From contig MNCI01017655.1 in NCBI GenBank assembly GCA_015680685.1, forward strand, positions 436,156 through 500,155: DNA of 64,000 bases, given 5' to 3'. The stretch is from Gnetum montanum. Taxonomy: Eukaryota > Streptophyta > Gnetopsida > Gnetales > Gnetaceae. Made by a program: the position numbers and the translations under genes. A model generated the notes under the pieces. The model did not search any database, was not told the DNA's origin, and saw only the letters and a list, made by a program, of their open reading frames with translations. Of the stretch, positions 35,457-47,599 are shown in pieces; positions within the stretch are counted from its first letter, which is position 1, and the number at the start of each line of letters is the position of its first letter.

Positions 35457-38259
35457 CTAAGGGACAACTAGAGGGGGAGAAGAAGCATGATCAACATCAT
35501 CATGACTTGGGCTATTACTATTACCTAGTGCCTACAACAAAAAATATAAAATAGAAACATATAAAAAAAATTTTCTAATTAATAACCTATGTAGCTATAT
35601 TTTCATAATGAAACAATAAAACTAAAACTAAAACAAACACAAACTAAAATATGTTAAAATAAAATTCAAACAAACAAACCTAGGAAGGTTCAGGTGCAAC
35701 ATCTTCTAGAGGAAAGTTTTGAAGACCAGTCTCTAAACACTGGAGAATCTGATCTTCAATCATGTTCACCTAGTTTGCTTTTCCTAGGTTAATACCTATC
35801 AAGATGTTCCTATTCTCAATATTAGTCCATGAGGGTAGCTTCCATGAAAGGGTAGTAGTGGTTGCTTCCTTTGAAGTAGTGGTAATTTAAGGAATTGGGG
35901 AATCAAAAAGCACCAGAGAACCTTTAAAAAACTTGAAGACATCCTCTGGATTAATTTCTTTTATGAACATCTCCAACTTTTGGCACTATATAAATGCCTT
36001 TTGTAACCACTTCAAGTAACTTTCCCTTTTGACCTTATACTTATTATTGTAGTCCTTTTGTACTCTACCCTACTCAAGGACCCAAACATAATAATCTCAC
36101 CACTTTCTAACCTTTCATGCCAACAGGTAGATTTGTAGTTTCTATTTAGCGCTACTCTAAGCTAGAGCAACCTTAACATGGATGACATTCCAATAACATG
36201 ATCACTTGATCTCCTTAGTTCATAAGGAGTCTTTGTTAGCCACTTGGGCCTCTAAAAACTCATTGAGGTTCCTAAGGTCTTTGAGCTTATCTTCTTGCCA
36301 CTTCCTTCTCCAATGCTACAACTCTTTCCCATAGGAATTTGTTAGAATGTTGGCACTCCAACAAAGTTCTAGCACATGAGAGCACATGTTCAATGGCACT
36401 TTTGTATAACCTTTGTGAAATATTGTCCACTTCAGGTAGTAGTACAAGAAATTCATCAAGCTCAACTATGCATTTGGGGTCCCATCCAACCTTAGATACC
36501 ACAAAAAACATAACAAAAATATACACATAAAAATAAAAAACAACAAAAGTAGCCAAAATAATGTAAATAACTAAAATCATGTGGGCATAAAAAATTATAA
36601 TAAAAAAATAAATATATAAAACAGAAATATATATACAACAAAAAAATTAGGGAAAATATCACTAACATTCTTACCAACATTATGAACAATCTGTTGTAAT
36701 CGATCAATCATGCCTTTAGTCATGTTGTGCATGAACTTAGTCTTATTAGGAACCTTGGCCCATGGTTTCAAACAAAACATAGGAAAGGATGTCTTTGGTA
36801 AAGTCTTAGGTGCTATAACCAAGCATAGCCATCAACACAACTAGGAATCTAAAACAAATTATAACATAAAATCATAGGGCTAAAATAATGAAATAAAGAA
36901 AATAAGTACCTTAAGGACCTTTTGGGATGTCCACATGATGCTTGTCAAACTATGAATCTTCAAATAGGGCATTCAAGATATCCAACATTGTAGTAGATAG
37001 CCCTTCAATCTCATGCTATTGTAGGGCTTCTTCTTCTAGGCATTTTTTCTTTGCCTCTACTACTTGAGTTGCCATTGCTTGTTGATTTCCTACAAGAATG
37101 GCAAAGGAAAAACATAGAACAAGTTAGCATATTTTTCCTAAAATGAAATAAAATAAATAAATAGAAACATATCCATATAGCTAAAAAGAAAAAATGCAAA
37201 AAAGGAAAGCACTTGTAACCATATGATGTGCCTAGCCAAGTTTAATGAAAAACCTCTTTTGTATTGGTTACTCAACAACCAATGTTATCTCATCCATCAT
37301 AGACCTCTTCAAATTTTATATTGATTGCATCATTAGCCTTTGAACATAATTCCTTGATATTCATAGCACTTCCATGGGTAACTTAGGGTTCAATCCCCAT
37401 GTTTTTAGGGGAAGGACAATGTGCACCACTAAACCTCTTAGTGATGATAGACAACGACTTCCCCATATCCTCAACTGATGGATTCTGGACCAGGGCTAGA
37501 ACAATGTGCTTCACCCAAGGTTTTGAGAATTGGGATGGATCATGACTCATCCATTTTCTATCGTTCCTTACTACTAGGAATTTCATGAACCACATCAGAT
37601 AGGCTACAAAAAAAATGCAAAATGCATGTGGATTGTCATTTGAAGGTTGTTATGGAATTTTAGAATCTTGTCCTATAACCTAGAGACTAAGTGGGTAGCC
37701 TAGTTGAACTTTCCATCTTTAGTGAGAACCTTTTTCATGGTCCAAGCCTATCAAATGCTGATGAAATTGTTCTATGAAAATAGCATGGAAATGAAATAAT
37801 AGATATAACTTGTTAACCTCTATGACCTGGCATTGGTCTAGAGGCAATCCATTGTTGTTACGATGAGTGTTAAGCCATTTTTCCACATGATTTTTATGGC
37901 CCACCTCTTTCCCTATCTTTGTGGAAACCTTCATGCCATCACAAGTTATGCCAAAGAGGTTGCTAAACGTAGAATCATCAATGGCCAATGTGATAGGCAC
38001 ATCACGAACATGGGTGATAAATTTCTTCAATCCTTTGTTAAAGGATTTAATTACATTTACTATCTTTGCAATAGGCATGGGTTGGCTAAGAAACATAAAT
38101 AAATAAAGCAAACTAGCATTGGCAATCCTCTCTTGATGTCTCTAGGTGCTTGGCTAGCCAACAAATGTTGCACTAAGTCTACTTCACCCTACTTGAGGAT
38201 GAGTGTTTCCTTCGTATGTTCTAAGGTGATCACAACAATAGGAGATTTTGGAGTAGTAC
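35457..38259 (-). pseudogene. Antisense gene, exons c1 to h (3' half)
   Basis: Exon c1 (acceptor TTGTAG at 38260) reads PIVVITLEHTKETLILK, VQHLLASQAP, PMPIAKIVNVIKSFNKGLKK, LAIDDSTFSNLFGITCDG, VEKWLNTHRNNNGLPLDQ and NKLYLLFHFHAIFIEQFHQHL. Exon d: YLMWFMKFLVVRNDRKWMSH, WVKHIVLALVQNPSVEDMGK. Exon e: VVEAKKKCLEEEAL, LSTTMLDILNALFED. Exon f: MFCLKPWAKVPNKTKFMHNM, RLQQIVHNVG. Exon g: WDPKCIVELDEFLVLLPEVD, ALEKEVARRQEDKLKDLRNL (heptad-like), ENRNILIGINLGKANWVNMI. Exon h: ALGNSNSPSHDDVDHASSPP and stop. Donors such as GTAAGA (36674) and acceptors such as TTTTTTGTTGTAG (35532) fit plant consensus. Phase is not perfectly kept between e and f. Confidence 0.65.
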
Positions 38260-38279
38260 CTACAACACAACGTGAATAG

Positions 38280-39680
38280 TGTAACACCTAAAAAAATTAA
38301 TTGCTAGAAAACTAAAAATTCTAGGTGAAATAGCTTTAACCCTAGATTCCATGGACCTTCAAGAAAGAGGATCCAAGGCACCTTGGATGTTCTTGTCAAT
38401 CATCCAAGGACTTAGGGAGTGTAAATGGGGTAAATAATCAAAATACAAATCCAATTGAAAATGAAGCACAAAAATTAATCATGAAATAAACTTACACAAC
38501 AAATGAATTGAAAACTTTATTACAATAATGAAATATTGAAAAGTATGAGAGTTTAAAGTTGTACAAATTATGTGTCCAAATGCATAAGGAGCTTGCTTGG
38601 GTGAAGCTTGAAGCTTGTTAAAGCTGATAGGTTGTGTTCTATGGTCAGCACCATAATTTAGGTACTTCCCAAGTTCAATCACCAAAACTCCATTGGGGTT
38701 TCCATATTGGATTTGCAGCATTGGTAACAAAAGGAGGCAATGGATGTTTGATCTTTTGGAAATTTGAAAGTATGCTAAGAGTTTTAAATGTCTAGTTAGT
38801 TGCCAAGTTTTTCCAAAAGTCTTACAAAATTCCAAAGGTATTTTGGTGCTTAAGGTTGCAAAGGCTATCTAATCAAAGAAGTGTGGAACCTATCCAAAGT
38901 GTTTAAAATTTGTTCTTATAGGTCTCATGATTGGTGGTTTTGGTACTGAAAATTTCTACCATGATTATTGATAGGTTTTTTTGATTTGTAGCTTTGGTAG
39001 ACCATTATTTTCAATGTAGCTTTCCATTTATGATAAGTTTTGATGCACCTAGACCACCAAAACCATGGTGGATACCAATAAATGGTAAAAAGACATTTCT
39101 AACTACACTAGGATCACCCAACTATGTTGGCCTCATGGGAACAACACTGTTGTCATGGAACTATGCTAAAATTGTTCAACCAACACTGGAATTGTTGAAG
39201 CAATGTTGTCCTAGCTGGTGGAACCAAAATCCCAACCATTCCAACACTACATAAAAAAATAGAAATCCAACAACTCCAATGCTAGCCTTCTAGTATTCAC
39301 ATTGGGTTTGTGGAAACTATGTTAGTAACTGTTGGGAGAACAAAAACCCAACATCTCTAATGCTGGGTGTAGGTGGTTCTAGTGTAGTTGTGGCTATGGC
39401 CCACATAAAACCCATGAAAATGCCAAATTTGGTAGTTCCCAAGGCATTTTTAGCCTTTCCAAGCCCAAATAGAGACATGAGATGACATTTTCCACTTGGG
39501 AAGTGAGGCTATGAAAAATTATGGGGAATTTTTAGATTTAAAAGGTTAAGTATTTGAGATTGTAGCTATTGGCTTCCAACCTCACAATTTTACAATAAAA
39601 TTCCAGCCTCAAGTTGAAGGGTGAAGGTTAGAATGCCAATGCCAAAAGGTTACAACATGAATATTCTCGGTGGTGTTTCA
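38280..39680 (-). mobile_element. 3' LTR of M
   Basis: On - it starts TGAAACACCACCGAG and ends AGGTGTTACA. It is uninterrupted and includes the intact site (TATGG at 39395-39399) where the other LTR received the copia element. Confidence 0.9.
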
Positions 39681-40686
39681 TTGACTCCTCTTTGTTGATG
39701 TTTGAAGGATTGATCCAAGAGACATTAATAAAGAATACAAAACACCACTGTAGGTCCATCACCAACATTTCCTCTTTGTGCTTAATTCTATAGTGTCGAA
39801 CCATGCCAAAGAATGCTTTTGATGATGAGATAAGGTTATGGCGAGGTGATATAGGTTGAAGACTATATTTGATCATGAGGGTATGGTCACATGATTAACA
39901 ATGAGTTTCAAATGTTGACATCATAATTATGATTATGACACTGATATTTTGGTTGATTGATGTAGTATTCGCGCTTCATGCTTCAAAGTGTTAATTAGTC
40001 GGTAATGTTTTTGAGGAGTCGACACCTTGCTCCAAGGTTTTTTGGCTGTTAGGATTCTCCCTTTGCTTGTTTTAAGTCATTGGTTTGTCTTATGGTCTTC
40101 ATTTGCCTTTCAACTTCTTGGAAATTTACTTCTCCATTTTTTATATTTTTTTGCAGGGTGTAACCTTCATTGGGTTTCATTACTAAGGTTGGATTTTATT
40201 TGGTTTTTCCATTAAATGATATGTGTTACATTGAATGGACTTTGATGGTGGAGCATGATGAAGGAAATGTTTCATGGCCATAAAGCAAGAGTGTTAAACA
40301 TAGGTCATCATTATTATTTAGGACAAGGAAGGTTATAATTAGGACATGGGGTTGGACTCAAGAAGGGGTAATGACAGTGATGTGAAACAAGAACTCTTGG
40401 TACAACAACACAAGCTAACTGAATCTCACACATCAAGGTTACTTGGTAACAAGTTACTGTGATGAGTTGAACCTTCATGATGACATTGTAAGCTTCATCC
40501 TACAAGCACAACTCCAAGAGGACAAGAAAATAAGACAAAGAAAACATGTTGTTACAAGATAACACATAGGATCACATGAGACAACCAATAGGTCAAGTCA
40601 CCATAGGTCACCATTGTTACAACATAGAGAGATTTTTGGAATGTGCATTAGACTTACAAATTTGTCACCATTGTTGATTTGTTATG

Positions 40687-40688
<2 letters not shown>

Positions 40689-40723
<35 letters not shown>

Positions 40724-40755
40724 NGGAGGAGAAGAGAGAGAGAGAGAGAGAGAGT
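40689..40755. repeat. GA microsatellite with one ambiguous base
   Basis: About 30 GA units interrupted near the middle by GGAGGAGAAG and an N at 40724. The N suggests assembly or sequencing trouble in the repeat. Confidence 0.95.
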
Positions 40756-41329
40756 ATGTGGAGTTGCTTGTTGTAGATCATTGAAGTCTTCAATGTTAGT
40801 CATTCATTGCAACCTATCAACAATGGTGAATAATACTACAAGCAAACATGTGAGTGTTAGATGTAATTAGAACTCTACGATGGCTTTAATGTTGCATTGC
40901 AAAGACTTAATGATGTATTGAGCATGCTTAAGTTCTAGTGAGGAAATTGGTTTCATGCATTTTCTCCTCACCATTATGATTTAAATAGGGACTTCAACCA
41001 AGGAGCCCTTCATGATGTTTCTAGCTTCATGGTTGATGATCATTAGGCTACTTTAGGATTTTGAGGCTATATGGTAGAACATGCTTGAGGCTTAAGTTTT
41101 GGGTATGTAAGGTTAACTTGGTCTAACAACATCACAAGAGGGAAATATTTAGGCTTTAAGGCTAGTCAAATTTGCATCCTTATCCTCCTAGCTCAATATT
41201 GCATGACAACATATGCACATCAAGTGGGACCTATGTGATAAAATGATTAAATAATATTAGAGTAATGTAAATTACTTTTAGTAATAATACATGAATGTGT
41301 CAAAACACACTAAATCTAAGGTCAAACAG

Positions 41330-42080
41330 GTTTAAATGTGGTCAAAAAAGGTTATAAGGGTTAGGTTAAAGAAAATAGGGTGAAACAAAGGCCAAGAAAT
41401 GGTTGAATGAGGTCAAGTAAAGGTCAAATGATGGTCAAACCTTATCTACTAAAGTCAAGAAAGGTTAACACATGGTCAAAAGGGATAAAAAAAGGAGAGG
41501 AAAGGTAGGTAAGATGTGCTAAAGGCCAAAAAACATGAAATAAGGCCAAGTAGATACCAAATGATAGCCAAATGAGTCCAAATGATGGTCTAAAGAGGTC
41601 AAATGAGGGTCTAATGATGGTCAAGTACCATCAAATGATGCTGAACAAGAATAAAACATGGTCATGAAGGATTTTTGGGGATAGGATAAGGTAGATGAGG
41701 TAAGCCAGAGGCTAACTAACATGAAATCAAGCCAAATGATGACAAATGAGGCCAAATAGAGCCCAAATGATGGTTGAATCCCATAAAATGATATTCTAGA
41801 GGGTCAAACAAGGTCATAGCGATGTTCAATGGTGTTAAAACGATGTTAAAACAAGTTCACTAAGGTCAAAAATGCCAAGTGATAGGAACATTTGGATGGA
41901 AGAGGGCCCAAATAATAAGAAAATTATGAAAAGAAAGTACATGACATCAAATGATAGGGTAACAAAGGCCATTAATTCATAACAAGGTTAAATCAAGTTA
42001 AAACACAATAGAAGAAGGTAAAACCAATTAAGGTGGAAAATATGGGTTAAAACATTATTAATATGGGTTAATGAGGATCA
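41330..42080. repeat. GGTCAAA-rich degenerate repeat
   Basis: GGTCAAA, GGTCAAG, GGTTAAA and AAATGATGG recur every 10-30 bp over 750 bp. No fixed period can be set by eye. Confidence 0.6.
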
Positions 42081-42119
42081 CATTTTGCTAATTTTAGGCC
42101 TTAGTAGGCCACGGTGTAA

Positions 42120-44060
42120 CGTTGCAAGGTTGATGGTGGAGTCTGGACATTGAGAGAAGTTGTTTTAAGACTATTTGAAGGTAAAAACAAAGCCCCTTTT
42201 TGTAGCTATGCTGGAGCCACATTCAGACTATGTTGGCTAGCATGGTTCTAGTAGGCCCTAGTGTATTACTAGCCAAAAAGTGGGTTTCAGGGTTTGTAAT
42301 GACCAGGTTTGGGGTTTTTATGGTCCAAATTGGTAGTGCAGTGGATTAAGAGTGAAGATTGGCCAACTTTAGTGTCAATTTGATCCTTTGGAAGCCATAA
42401 ATACTACCAAGAACTGAAAAATATGCTGGCTAGTGTAGTTCCATGGGGAAAAAAATGGATTTTTGGCATTTCAAGGTAAAAATTTATGTTCCATTAGCTT
42501 CTTAGAATAGTACAGGGGGTATCAGGGTTGTGAACTGATCATTTGAAGGCCAAAATAGGCTTTTGAAAGTGAATTTTAAAGCCATTCCCTTAAGGACTAC
42601 ATTGTAGCTAGTGTAGTTGAGGGTGGCCCTAGTGTGGTATGATGAAACTTTCTCTTTCTATGATAAAAAAAAGGCCAAATTGCAGCTAGCTTTAAGGTTT
42701 CAAGGTTCTAGGCTTCTCCAATCTATTTATAGGCCATTTGGAGTGCTATGGTGCTAGCAAAACTATTTTGGAACCTCAAGTATAGTAAAGCCATGATAGT
42801 TTGTGTGGCTCTAGCATTTCCCAATGTACTTGAACTTGAATTTTGATTTTTTATGAGTTTTGTTGGTTAATCGACCAAGTTCTTAAGTTCCTAGGGTTAT
42901 TAGTGTTCATGGCCAAGGTTTGAGACTTAAATTTATCAATTATGATGGTTCTTTGAGTGTAGATATGGGCATCCCCCTAGACTATACTAGCTAGGATAGT
43001 CCTAGTGTGGTTAGGATGGGTATGATGGATTTTTGCTAATTTTGACATAGTTTCTAGGGTTTGGTGGTCTTTGATGGTTCCAAAAGGATTTTGGGATTAG
43101 GATGATGCATCTAGAAGTTAATTTTACATGTTTATGATCTATTTTTGAATTTTTTCATGAGAACTATGTTGGGACTACATTAGTTAGCATAGTTGAAGGC
43201 TTCCCTAGTGTATCTTTGAGGTTGAAAGGTGTTTTGGATGATGTTTGTCTCATTGTTTGGTAGTTTAGGATCATCAGAGACTTTGGAAAGGTGTGAAGGC
43301 TAGGATGTATCACTTTGAAGTTCATTTTAGGTATTTGGTAATCAAATCCCAACCAACTACACTAGGACTACACTACCCAACGTAGTTGGGATGCCTCCCT
43401 AGTGTTGTTCCAAGGTTAAAGTGGGATTTGACTTGTTTTTACTTAGTTATTCAACATTTCAAGATGACAGAAGACTTCAAGGAGGTGTAAAGGTCATGAT
43501 ATGCCAATTTGGAGGTTATTAGAGATATTTAATTACCAAACCATAACAAGCTATGTTGGGAATACACTAGCTAGCATAGCTTTGATTTCTCCTAGTGTAG
43601 TTCATCTAAAATAAATGATTTTTCACAATTTTTGATGGATTTTATGAGTTTTCAGAGTTACCAGAGGCTCTAGCTAGGATTTGGTGCTTGTTGTGGTTAT
43701 TATGGAGTTGATTGAAAGTCTAATTGATTTTGGGAACTCTCATCCCCCTTGGAACTACATTGGCTAGTGTAGTTCAACTCTTGGCCAATGTAGTTACCCA
43801 AAAAAGCTACTTTCGTTATGGGTTTTGACCTTTCTCAGTGCTTGGTATCTTCCAACATTGACACCTTATGTCTAATTTTGGTATGAGGGTTTTTGGATTT
43901 AACATGTTGTGGATGTATAGATAGGAGGTAAGATTTGGCAATGATTAAGTCTTTGAATCCATTTGAAGGCTTTTTGGGAACTTAATCCCAACGTAGTTCC
44001 TATAGGAAGGTTTAAATCCTAGTGTGTTAGGATTTTTTTGGTTTATTTGGGAGGTGTCTA
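42120..44060. repeat. About 190-bp degenerate tandem array, about ten units
   Basis: A block built on CTACACTAGCTAG..GTAGTT and CCCTAGTGTAG recurs near 42230, 42413, 42597, 42800, 42978, 43163, 43365, 43550, 43750 and 43983, a spacing of 178-233 bp. Between these blocks, matching segments such as TTTTAGGTATTTGGTAATCA and TATTTAATTACCAAACCAT align. The units are strongly diverged. Confidence 0.65.
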
Positions 44061-45422
44061 GTGGTACCCATCCAACTTTGAATTATTATTAAACATTAAT
44101 TTTTCCCACTACCTAGCATAGCTTTCACCCTCTAACTGTGAACATGGAGTTATGTGGGAGTTGTGTGGATGTTTTAGGAATGGAATTTTGATCATCAATG
44201 CATAAGTTTGGAAGTAATTCCCATGTTACAATTTTATCAACATAAATTTTCCTAGTCCATATTCAAAAAGAAGTATATATTATCAAAACCTGTCCATTAA
44301 TTTTAGCTTCAATTTCATCTATCCCCAATGTTGTTTAGTCAAAACTCACTAGGCAGCAGCATAACTGTAAAGGAAGATAGAGGCTTTTCATCATTGTTTC
44401 ATGAAGATGTCCAAGAGAAGAGAAATAAATAGTAAATAATACCACCAAGGTAATTTCTAACCTACCATAGCCTTTGCTTTGGGAAGGATCATCCACCATG
44501 ATTGCCAGGTACACCTCTCTTGGCCATTTCCATGTTATTGTAGCATAGAACATAGGCATTTTGACTTGGTTAGGTCTATATGTTGCATGATTATTGGCTT
44601 TTAATGGTTTAAATGTTGTGTTTGGATTTTTGTTACATGTTTTTCATGTTATTTTGGTCTTAGGGACCATCGTTATGGAGTTATGAATTTTTATTTTGCC
44701 CTCTTTTGCATAATTTTTTCTGTTTTCAACAAAAAGCAATGGCTCTTTCCTTTTTTTTCTTTTGTAAGAAAATGGCAAAGAATTATTTGTTTCTGAGGCT
44801 ATATGATTGTTCCTTGTCATTTTCTAGTCAACCTACCAATTGAACCACTCATTTCTAACTAATGGTTAATTGTTTACAAATTTTTCCATAAGTCTATGCA
44901 CAATGGATTTTTGGTTTTTCATTATTTTACCCCTATGAAACTAGGTAGTGTTAACACTTGAAATTTTTTTTGCCAACAACCTAGCTTCTTAGGGATGCTT
45001 AGGACTATGTGGGAGGGTTTGGCATCTATTATGAATTTTTTTTATAAAAAAATGTTCATGTTTTTTCTAGTGTTTTCATTACAGATGTTTTTTTGCAGTT
45101 TGGATTTTTTCTTTGTAAAATCTTGATATGGTTATAGGCTATTGTATGAAATTTTTCCAAGCCTAAAATTGCAATGTTGATGTTAAATTTTCATTGAATT
45201 TTATATATTTGAAATTCCTAGACTTAGAAAATATTTTGTTTTGTGAAATTTTATCATTTTTTATACATGTGAACTATCTAGTACAATTGCAATTTTAGCT
45301 ATTGAAATTGCAAGCCTCCTAGGTTGTATAGGTAGCATTAGTGCAATTCTAGAATTTTACTATACATGGTTTACTAATAAAATTTTTAATTTTTTCTTTT
45401 ATGTTTTATTTTGTTATTGTAG

Positions 45423-45494
45423 GCTACAGGTGATGGTAGTGGTCTGAGTAGCCAAGATGTTGGTGATGGCCCTCCTCCTCCAATTGTGCCTTAG
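45423..45494 (+). pseudogene. Terminal exon of the antisense gene, copy in M
   Basis: After TTTTGTTATTGTAG the exon reads ATGDGSGLSSQDVGDGPPPP, then IVP and a TAG. It aligns with exon h of the P copy (35457-35531; ALGNSNSPSHDDVDHASSPP) in length, acidic-then-proline character and stop position. The following 430 bp also match the P 3' flank. It is antisense to M gag and protease, as exon h is antisense to P. Upstream exons are not found in M, so the copy is truncated. Confidence 0.7.
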
Positions 45495-45939
45495 GTCTGT
45501 TAGTTTGGTCATTTCTTTGGTTATTATTATTGTTGTTGTCATGGTGTTGTAGCTATTTTGAGCCATTGGTTGTTATGAGACTATTCATTATTTTTTTATG
45601 TTGTTGCTACATAGTGTAGCTATGGCTATTGGAATTTTATTTTTTTACATGTTGTTTTTGATTGAAATCTTATCAAACTATGTGACTATGGTTGTTGGTT
45701 ATGGACATTTTGGGTATTATTATTTTTAATTTTCATTATATGTTTTTAATATTGCTAGTTTTATGCATTTTATGTATTCTACATTTTATTCACATTATGG
45801 GGCTATGTTGGTTAAAGCACACATTTATAAGGCAATAATTGTTAAAGTAAAATGTAAATTAACTTGGTAAATACAATGTAAGCCAATGTATAATGGCTAT
45901 AATAGAGATAAAGCAAAAACATGCCATAAAGATATCACC

Positions 45940-46095
45940 CGTTTTTGGCCATGGTAGGTCATGCACATTGTCAGTTTTAGGCCTTAGTGGGTTGTAATGT
46001 TACAAGTTTTAGGCCTTGGTAGGTTGTGTGTTGCCAATTTTAGGCTTGGTGGGCTATGTGTTGCCAGTTTTAGCCATTGGCACGCCACGATCCAT
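45940..46095 (+). repeat. 31-bp tandem repeat, about five units
   Basis: Units of the form CAGTTTTAGGCCTTAGTGGG plus about 11 bp follow each other. One related unit is at 21930-21952 (on -), one at 42090, and three at 62575-62685 (on -). They flank the antisense gene region on both sides. Confidence 0.75.
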
Positions 46096-46399
46096 ACTTG
46101 CCTAGCAAGTATGGAATGCTCTCAAAAGAGCATATAAGGATAAAATTGATAATAAAGCATGAAATAATGTTGCAAAGGTGAACAAATGATTGACAAAAGA
46201 ATGGATGAGACATTTATCATGAATTTGTTGTTTGATATTTGAGATATCAAGGAATTCTTTTGATAAAATTATACGTTGATCATTTCTCTTATTTAGCATG
46301 GCAAGCTATATGCATTTTCATTGGTCATTCAATGTTACAAAGTTGGCGTTATTAGCATCATTGTTTTTCTTATCATTAACCCTTGTCTAAGCATTGGGA

Positions 46400-46908
46400 T
46401 TTTTCTCTTGAAATTCCACCTCTGAACCTCGGTTGATGTTGACATAGTTAACTAAAGGTAGAAACATGTTGTCTGCATGAATGAAAATTTCACCATCCTC
46501 ATAGGGTAAGTGAATCTCCTAATGTATAGGAGATGATACCATGTGAAGCTTAGCTAACCATGGCCTTTCTAGGATTAATTTGAGGTTGGGTGTCTCTTCA
46601 ACTCCTAGGAAGTTAGCGGATTTAGGAAATTGTTCATCAGCTATGAAATCTAAGAAGATGGAATCTTGAACTACTACTCATGATCCATTAAATGACTTGA
46701 GTGCTAAGGTAGTGGTTTCTTGGATGTTCTTAGTTAAGTCTAGTTTGTCAATAATGGTGTATGGTATCATGTTAGTTGCTACTCCATCATCTACATGAAC
46801 ATGATAAACCTTGTACCAGCCAACATGTATGGTAATAAGGAGAGGAGAAAATAGAGCCTCTTCATTTTGAGAGTAAATTTTCACTTTTCTATCATGAAAG
46901 TTGAGCAT
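46400..46908 (-). pseudogene. pro: Aspartic protease of M
   Basis: The open part 46678-46908 has YKVYHVHVDDGVATNMIPY with the active-site region DDG, then TTLALKSFNGS. After a stop come LDFIADEQFPKSANFLGVEE, ERPWLAKLH, EIHLPYEDGEIFIHAD and VEFQEKNPN. It aligns along its whole length with the P protease (21040-21641), including the SLKSFNGSWV-type junction. It is followed downstream on - by the 31-bp repeats and the antisense exon, not by RT. Confidence 0.83.
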
Positions 46909-47599
46909 GGGTTGATGCCCATTTTCTCGAAGAAAAGCTTACTCAATGCTAGAGGAGATTAACTCTTTGTTGGTGGGCATGTGTATGCTCATAGGGATAG
47001 AAGGTAACACTTGCGCTAGTACGTCTCTATGAGTAAGAGAAGTCATGACTAGGTCATACAATTTTAGTGACATGTTCTTTTTTTTAGGGATCATTTAGCT
47101 TATTCCATTGTTGTGAGAAAACTCTTTCCCTTGGTGTGTGATCTTTCAACCTTGGTGGCTTTAACTTCTTTCATCCTTCCTAGAGTTTGTGGCTTAGGTT
47201 TCAATGTAGGTGCCTTGGGCCCCTTGTTCATGAGTGTAGCTACTCTTGGTGTAGGTCTAGGTGTGTTAACTTGCATTGAAGCCTTTTTTTTGTTTATTAC
47301 CTTTAGTGGGCTTTGTTGTTGGTTTGGTGATAGGTTGTTTTGATCACCATTGCGATGATCGTTTCTTGTAAACCTCTGAGTTGTGGGCCACTATAGGTGG
47401 GCTTTGATCATGGGTTATTATGGTTTTACTTGTTAAATGTGGATGGACATAGATAATAAATTGTTTCCTAGGCTTTGGAGGATTATTATATCATGGTCTA
47501 GGTTTTGAAGTTGATGTCATTAAAGGGGGGACACGTATGATGAAAGGATTCTTAGGGGTTGGAGGAGGTGGTACTCGTAAGATGAAGGGCTTTCTAGGC

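Larger units (their letters stand above)
39681..45422. other. Pol-less interior of M
   Basis: 5.7 kb without recognisable RT or integrase on either strand. It contains a GA microsatellite, a GGTCAAA-rich block (41330-42080) and a tandem array of about 190 bp (42120-44060). A purine-rich AAAGAGGAGTCAA (- at 39681-39694) next to the 3' LTR is a possible polypurine tract. 44100-45422 shows nothing I can name. Confidence 0.55.

Noticed and set aside
36339-36530. + ORF over the antisense gene
   Set aside because: Shadow of exon g on the opposite strand, whose frame carries the homologous and heptad-like residues.
39681-46400. Hidden RT or integrase in M
   Set aside because: I looked on both strands for the FLDG, xMDD, MPFGL and HPQxNGQ blocks and found none.
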